The position numbers were made by a program, and so were the translations under genes. The notes under the pieces are model-generated. The model was given only the letters and a program-made list of their open reading frames with translations. It made no database searches and was not told the DNA's origin. From Plantactinospora endophytica (lineage in GTDB: Bacteria; Actinomycetota; Actinomycetes; Mycobacteriales; Micromonosporaceae), in assembly GCF_016862915.1 (NCBI RefSeq), contig NZ_BONW01000039.1, forward strand, positions 310,001-374,000: a stretch of 64,000 nt of DNA. The letters are read 5' to 3'. Numbering within the stretch: position 1 is the stretch's first letter; every line of letters begins with the position of its first letter. Shown here piece after piece: positions 60,567 to 64,000 of the stretch.

Positions 60567-61582
60567 TGCTGATCCTTCGACATGACGACGTGCAACAGAT
60601 CCTGGCCGAACGCGAACTCGCACTGATCGAGTTGGTCGGCGAGGCGTACAGGTTGCACGACGAGGGCGCCACGACGGTGCCGCACTCGATTTTCCTCCGC
60701 TTTCCGGACCAGCCCCGCAACCGCATCATCGGGCTACCCGCGTACGTCGGCGGAAAGTCGCCGGCCGCCGGGATGAAATGGATCGCCTCCTGGCCGGGGA
60801 ACATCTCCGCCGGACTGGCCCGGGCCAGTGCCTCCATCGTGATCAACGACCTCGACACGGGGCAGCCGACGGCACTGCTCGAAGGCTCGGTGATCTCGGC
60901 CAAGCGGACCGCCGCCAGCGCCGCGCTCGCCGCCCGACTGCTGGTCCGCGAGCCGGGCCCGGGCGGGGTGAGCCTGGTCGGCTGTGGCGTGATCAACCTG
61001 GAGGTACTGCGCTTCCTGCTCGCGGCGCTGCCCACGCTGACCGAGGTGACGCTCTTCGACAGCGACTGCGCCCGGGCGGCGGCGTTCGCCCGGCAGTGCG
61101 CCGACCTCTCGCCCCGGCTGCACGTGACGCTGGCCGCCGACGCCGGCCGGGCGGTCGCGGCACACGACCTGGTCTCGATCGCCACCACCGCCGCCGAGCC
61201 GCACCTCGACCTCGGGCCGGCCCGGCCCGGCACCCTCGTGCTGCACGTCTCGCTCCGCGACCTGACCCCGGCCACGATCCTGGCCAGTCAGAACGTGGTG
61301 GACGACGCCGACCACGTGTGCCGGGAGCGGACCTCGCTGCACCTCGCCGAGCAGCAGGTGGGGCACCGCGACTTCATCGACGCGCCGATCGGCCAGCTCC
61401 TGCGCGGCACCGGCGGCTTCCGCCGGGACCCCGGCCGGACGGTGGTCTTCTCGCCGTTCGGTCTCGGCGCCCTGGACATCGCGCTCGCGGAGTTCGTCCG
61501 GGCCGCCGCCGTCGAACGGGGCCTCGGCATCCGCGTCGACGACTTCCTGCCCGCCCCGGGCGGCACCCCGCATCCCCGCTGA
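60566..61582 (+). CDS. sbnB: 2,3-diaminopropionate biosynthesis dehydrogenase SbnB
   Basis: This 338-residue protein of the ornithine cyclodeaminase/alanine-dehydrogenase superfamily has [38 protein letters not shown] and a Rossmann motif [20 protein letters not shown]. SbnB oxidatively cleaves the SbnA product to L-2,3-diaminopropionate and 2-oxoglutarate. The two adjacent genes together are diagnostic of Dap supply (staphyloferrin B, viomycin/zwittermicin-type pathways). The 3' end encodes [11 protein letters not shown], which looks like the founder unit of a 33-bp repeat array continuing beyond the stop. Confidence 0.91.
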   Translation: MLILRHDDVQQILAERELALIELVGEAYRLHDEGATTVPHSIFLRFPDQPRNRIIGLPAYVGGKSPAAGMKWIASWPGNISAGLARASASIVINDLDTGQPTALLEGSVISAKRTAASAALAARLLVREPGPGGVSLVGCGVINLEVLRFLLAALPTLTEVTLFDSDCARAAAFARQCADLSPRLHVTLAADAGRAVAAHDLVSIATTAAEPHLDLGPARPGTLVLHVSLRDLTPATILASQNVVDDADHVCRERTSLHLAEQQVGHRDFIDAPIGQLLRGTGGFRRDPGRTVVFSPFGLGALDIALAEFVRAAAVERGLGIRVDDFLPAPGGTPHPR

Positions 61583-61741
61583 CCCGATCCGGGCGGCTCC
61601 CGAGTCCCAATCGACCCGCTCCGGGCGGCATCCCGAATCCCGGGTGACCCGCGTCAGGCGGCACCCCGAAAACCCAGGTGACCGGCTTCGATCGGCACCC
61701 CCGAATCCCGGGTGGTCCGGCTCCGGCCGGAGACCCGACCG
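61550..61741. repeat. Imperfect tandem repeat, about 33-bp unit, five to six copies
   Basis: Copies of a unit approximating GACCCGNTCCGGGCGGC followed by ANCCCGAATCCCGGGT start near 61550, 61582, 61614, 61647, 61681 and 61715. The anchors GGCGGC/TCGGC fall at 61559, 61592, 61624, 61657 and 61691. The first copy is the last 11 codons of sbnB and the others fill the gap to mbtH. There is no other gene in this 175-base gap. Confidence 0.8.
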
Positions 61742-61757
61742 AGAACAAGGAGTTCCG

Positions 61758-61973
61758 ATGGCTGACGAGCAGACCGACGACCGGGTGTACCGGGTGGTCC
61801 GCAACGACGACGAGCAGTACTCGATCTGGCCTGCCGACCGGGACCTGCCGGCCGGCTGGCACGCCGAGGGCACCGAGGGCCCCCGGGCCGACTGCCTCGC
61901 CCGGATCGGCGAGGTCTGGACCGACATGCGCCCGCTGAGCCTGCGCCAGCGGATGGCGGCCGCACAGGGCTGA
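61758..61973 (+). CDS. MbtH-family NRPS accessory protein
   Basis: The 71-residue MbtH-like protein has the conserved [19 protein letters not shown] and [12 protein letters not shown]. These small proteins bind adenylation domains and are needed for their solubility or activity. AAGGAG precedes the ATG, and the gene sits 30 bases before the NRPS gene, its expected partner. All three invariant tryptophans of the family appear to be present. Confidence 0.95.
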   Translation: MADEQTDDRVYRVVRNDDEQYSIWPADRDLPAGWHAEGTEGPRADCLARIGEVWTDMRPLSLRQRMAAAQG

Positions 61974-62003
61974 CCGCCCCCGCGACGAGGTGAGGAGCAC
62001 CCG

Positions 62004-64000
62004 ATGAACCCCGATCGACGCCGGACCGACCAGGTCGGCGACTCCAGCGGGCCGGCGGGCGACGCCGGGTCCGCCAACATCCTGCCGGCGCTGGTCGCCC
62101 GCCAGGTGGCGGCCACGCCCGACGCGGTCGCCGTACTGGCCGGCGACGTCGAGGTGAGCTACGCCGAGCTGGACCGCCGGAGCAACCGGCTGGCCCGGTA
62201 CCTGCACGGGCTCGGCGTCGGGTCCGACGCGCTGGTCGGCGTCTGCCTGCCGCGCGGCGTGGACCTGGTCGTCGCACTGCTCGGCGTCTGGAAGGCCGGC
62301 GCGGGATACGTGCCGCTCAGCCCGGACCACCCCCGGGACCGGGCCACCTGGGTGCTCACCGACACCGGCGCCGGAGTCGTACTCACCGGATCGGCCCAGG
62401 CCGAACTGGTGGCCGGTACCGGGGCCCGGGTGGTCCGCCTCGACGACATCTCGGCCGAACTCGCCGGGCTGTCCGACGAGGCACCGGCCAACCCGGCGAC
62501 CGGGGACAGCCTCGCCTACGCGATCTACACCTCCGGCTCCACCGGGCGACCCAAGGGCGTCATGGTCAGCCACGCGGCGATCGCCAACCGGGTCGACTGG
62601 GCGGTCCGACAGCACGGCCTCGGCCCGGGGGACCGGGTACTCCAGAAGACCGCGCTGACCTTCGACGCGGCCTGCTGGGAGTTCTTCGCCCCGCTGGTCA
62701 GCGGCGGCGCCGTGGCGCTCGCCCCGGTCGGCGCCGAGCACGACCCGGCCGCCCTGGTCCGGGCGATCGTCCGGTACGGCGTCACCGTCTTCCAGGGCGT
62801 GCCGTCGGTGCTCCGGCTGCTCGCCGACGACCCGGGCTGGCGGGACTGCACCTCGCTGCGGCTGCTCTTCTCGGCCGGCGAGCCGCTGCACGCCGAGCTG
62901 TGCCGGCGGCTCACCGACGGGCTCAAGGTCACGCTCTGGAACACGTACGGGCCGACCGAGTGCGCCATCGACGTGACCGCACACCCGTACGACCCGGCGC
63001 TGCCGACCGGCCCGGTGCCGATCGGCCGGCCACTGGCCAACCTGCGCGTGCTGGTCCTCGGCCCGGACGGTGACCCGGTGCCGATCGGGGTCGCCGGTGA
63101 ACTGCACGCCGGCGGGGTCGGGGTGGCCCGGGGCTACCTGGGCCGGCCGGACCTGACCGCCGAGAAGTTCGTGCCGGACCCGTACGGGCCGCCCGGGTCG
63201 AGGCTCTACCGCACCGGTGACCTGGTCCGGTGGCGGGCCGACGCGACCCTGGAGTACATCGGACGGCTGGACCACCAGGTCAAGGTGAACGGCGTCCGGA
63301 TCGAACCGGGCGAGGTGGAGTCGGCGCTGGTCGCCCACCCGGAGATCAGCGCCGCCGTGGTGCTGGCGCTGGACACGGCCGAGGGCGGCAAGCGGCTCGT
63401 CGGGTACGTCACCGGCGAGCGGGTGCCGAGCGCCGACCAGCTCCGTACCTTCCTGCGGGACCGACTGCCCGACCCGATGATCCCGGCCGCCTTCGTGGCG
63501 ATGCCGGAGTTCCCGCTGAACAGCAGCGGCAAGGTGGACCGCGCCGCGCTGCCGGCACCGGACGCCGCCGCCGAGGACGGTCGCCCGCCGTACGTGGCGC
63601 CGCGTACCACCGCCGAGCGGCTGGTCGCCCGCGCCTGGTCGGAACTGCTCAAGGTGGACCGGGTCGGCGCGCACGACGACTTCTTCTCGCTCGGCGGCTC
63701 GTCGCTGCTGCTCACCCGGCTGGCCAACCAGCTCCGGGCGGCGTCCGGCAGCAAGGTCGCGCTGCGCGGTCTCTTCGCCGCGCCGACCGTGGAGCAGCAG
63801 GCGAAGCTGATCGCGGTGCCCGCCGACGACGGGCCGCCGCTGGTGCCGGTGCCCCGGACCGGGCCGCTGCCGCTGTCGTTCGGGCAGCGCCGGCTCTGGT
63901 TCCTGGACCGGCTGGAGCCGGGCAACACCGAGTGGGTCGCCCCGCTCTTCGTCCGGCTGGCCCCGGAGGTCGACCAGACGACGGTACGGCGGGCGCTGAC
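62004..64000 (+). CDS. Non-ribosomal peptide synthetase, A-PCP-C..., 3' end beyond the window
   Basis: The open frame from ATG 62004 (GAGGTGAGGAG upstream) has no stop before the right edge. Domains: adenylation (residues about 30-540; A3 YTSGSTGRPKGV, A4 TFDAACWEFF, A5 NTYGPTE, A7 YRTGDL, A8 GRLDHQVKVNGVRIE, A10 NSSGKVDR), carrier (FFSLGGSSLLLT, Ser567) and the beginning of a condensation domain (LSFGQRRLWFLDRLEPG). By-eye alignment to GrsA gives the specificity residues D-A-W-Q-F-A-T-I-D-K, closest to Gln/Glu-type codes I remember (DAWQFGLIDK). The protein begins with A, with no C domain, so this is the initiation module acylated by a separate C enzyme. Confidence 0.93.
   Translation, partial: MNPDRRRTDQVGDSSGPAGDAGSANILPALVARQVAATPDAVAVLAGDVEVSYAELDRRSNRLARYLHGLGVGSDALVGVCLPRGVDLVVALLGVWKAGAGYVPLSPDHPRDRATWVLTDTGAGVVLTGSAQAELVAGTGARVVRLDDISAELAGLSDEAPANPATGDSLAYAIYTSGSTGRPKGVMVSHAAIANRVDWAVRQHGLGPGDRVLQKTALTFDAACWEFFAPLVSGGAVALAPVGAEHDPAALVRAIVRYGVTVFQGVPSVLRLLADDPGWRDCTSLRLLFSAGEPLHAELCRRLTDGLKVTLWNTYGPTECAIDVTAHPYDPALPTGPVPIGRPLANLRVLVLGPDGDPVPIGVAGELHAGGVGVARGYLGRPDLTAEKFVPDPYGPPGSRLYRTGDLVRWRADATLEYIGRLDHQVKVNGVRIEPGEVESALVAHPEISAAVVLALDTAEGGKRLVGYVTGERVPSADQLRTFLRDRLPDPMIPAAFVAMPEFPLNSSGKVDRAALPAPDAAAEDGRPPYVAPRTTAERLVARAWSELLKVDRVGAHDDFFSLGGSSLLLTRLANQLRAASGSKVALRGLFAAPTVEQQAKLIAVPADDGPPLVPVPRTGPLPLSFGQRRLWFLDRLEPGNTEWVAPLFVRLAPEVDQTTVRRAL

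Overview
The window is very high-GC actinomycete DNA with GTG starts and many 4-base start/stop overlaps. XRE-DUF5753/DUF397 modules, a SigE-type sigma factor, a DUF1707 protein and a Mak_N_cap-like protein suggest the Streptomyces/Micromonosporaceae side of the Actinomycetota. Micromonosporaceae is my inference from overall gene content, not a sequence match.

Bases 1-31.6 kb are mostly chromosomal background. In order they hold: the start of an exported protein; sdhCAB (minus strand) with a divergent LysR gene and a T-N11-A dyad between them; a TPR protein; a sigma/anti-sigma-like pair; small membrane proteins, including a 47-residue zinc-ribbon protein; an XRE regulator with two nearly identical DUF397 genes; an HxlR regulator divergent from an imine-reductase-like gene; SnoaL and SRPBCC proteins; a large HExxH membrane peptidase-like protein with two small partners; a P450; a polar amino acid ABC importer; a 1148-residue secreted ThuA/sugar dehydrogenase/PKD protein; the helicase HrpA; and a histidine phosphatase.

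From about 31.65 kb to the right edge the window is one biosynthetic gene cluster, cut by the window end. Unit 1 (31.8-48.5 kb) is a dedicated type II fatty acid/polyketide system: two ACPs, six ketosynthase-fold proteins (three with intact Cys-His-His, three degenerate), a hydrolase, a double-hotdog protein, a FabI-like reductase, a complete acetyl-CoA carboxylase (AccD-AccA fusion, AccB, AccC), two hotdog dehydratase proteins, a FabG-like ketoreductase and a DsbA/HCCA-isomerase-fold protein. Unit 2 (48.6-59.2 kb) encodes a fatty acyl-AMP ligase, two long acyl-CoA dehydrogenase-like proteins, a third ACP, a stand-alone condensation enzyme and a MacB-type ABC exporter. Unit 3 (59.5 kb onward) encodes the two 2,3-diaminopropionate enzymes (SbnA/SbnB type), an MbtH protein and an NRPS running off the end (A-PCP-C so far). 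The likely product is a lipopeptide whose tailored, probably unsaturated acyl chain is joined to a diaminopropionate-containing peptide. The product itself cannot be named from this window.

Two patterns stand out. First, ketosynthases, dehydratases and acyl-CoA dehydrogenases each occur as an intact protein plus neighbours lacking the key catalytic residue, suggesting obligate heteromers at several steps. Second, the three units are each preceded by the same 26-bp element, built from ATATRG-like half-sites exactly 11 bp apart, which looks like a cluster-specific operator. It also argues that the acyl-AMP ligase starts at GTG 48600 rather than at the upstream ATG, which lies inside the element.
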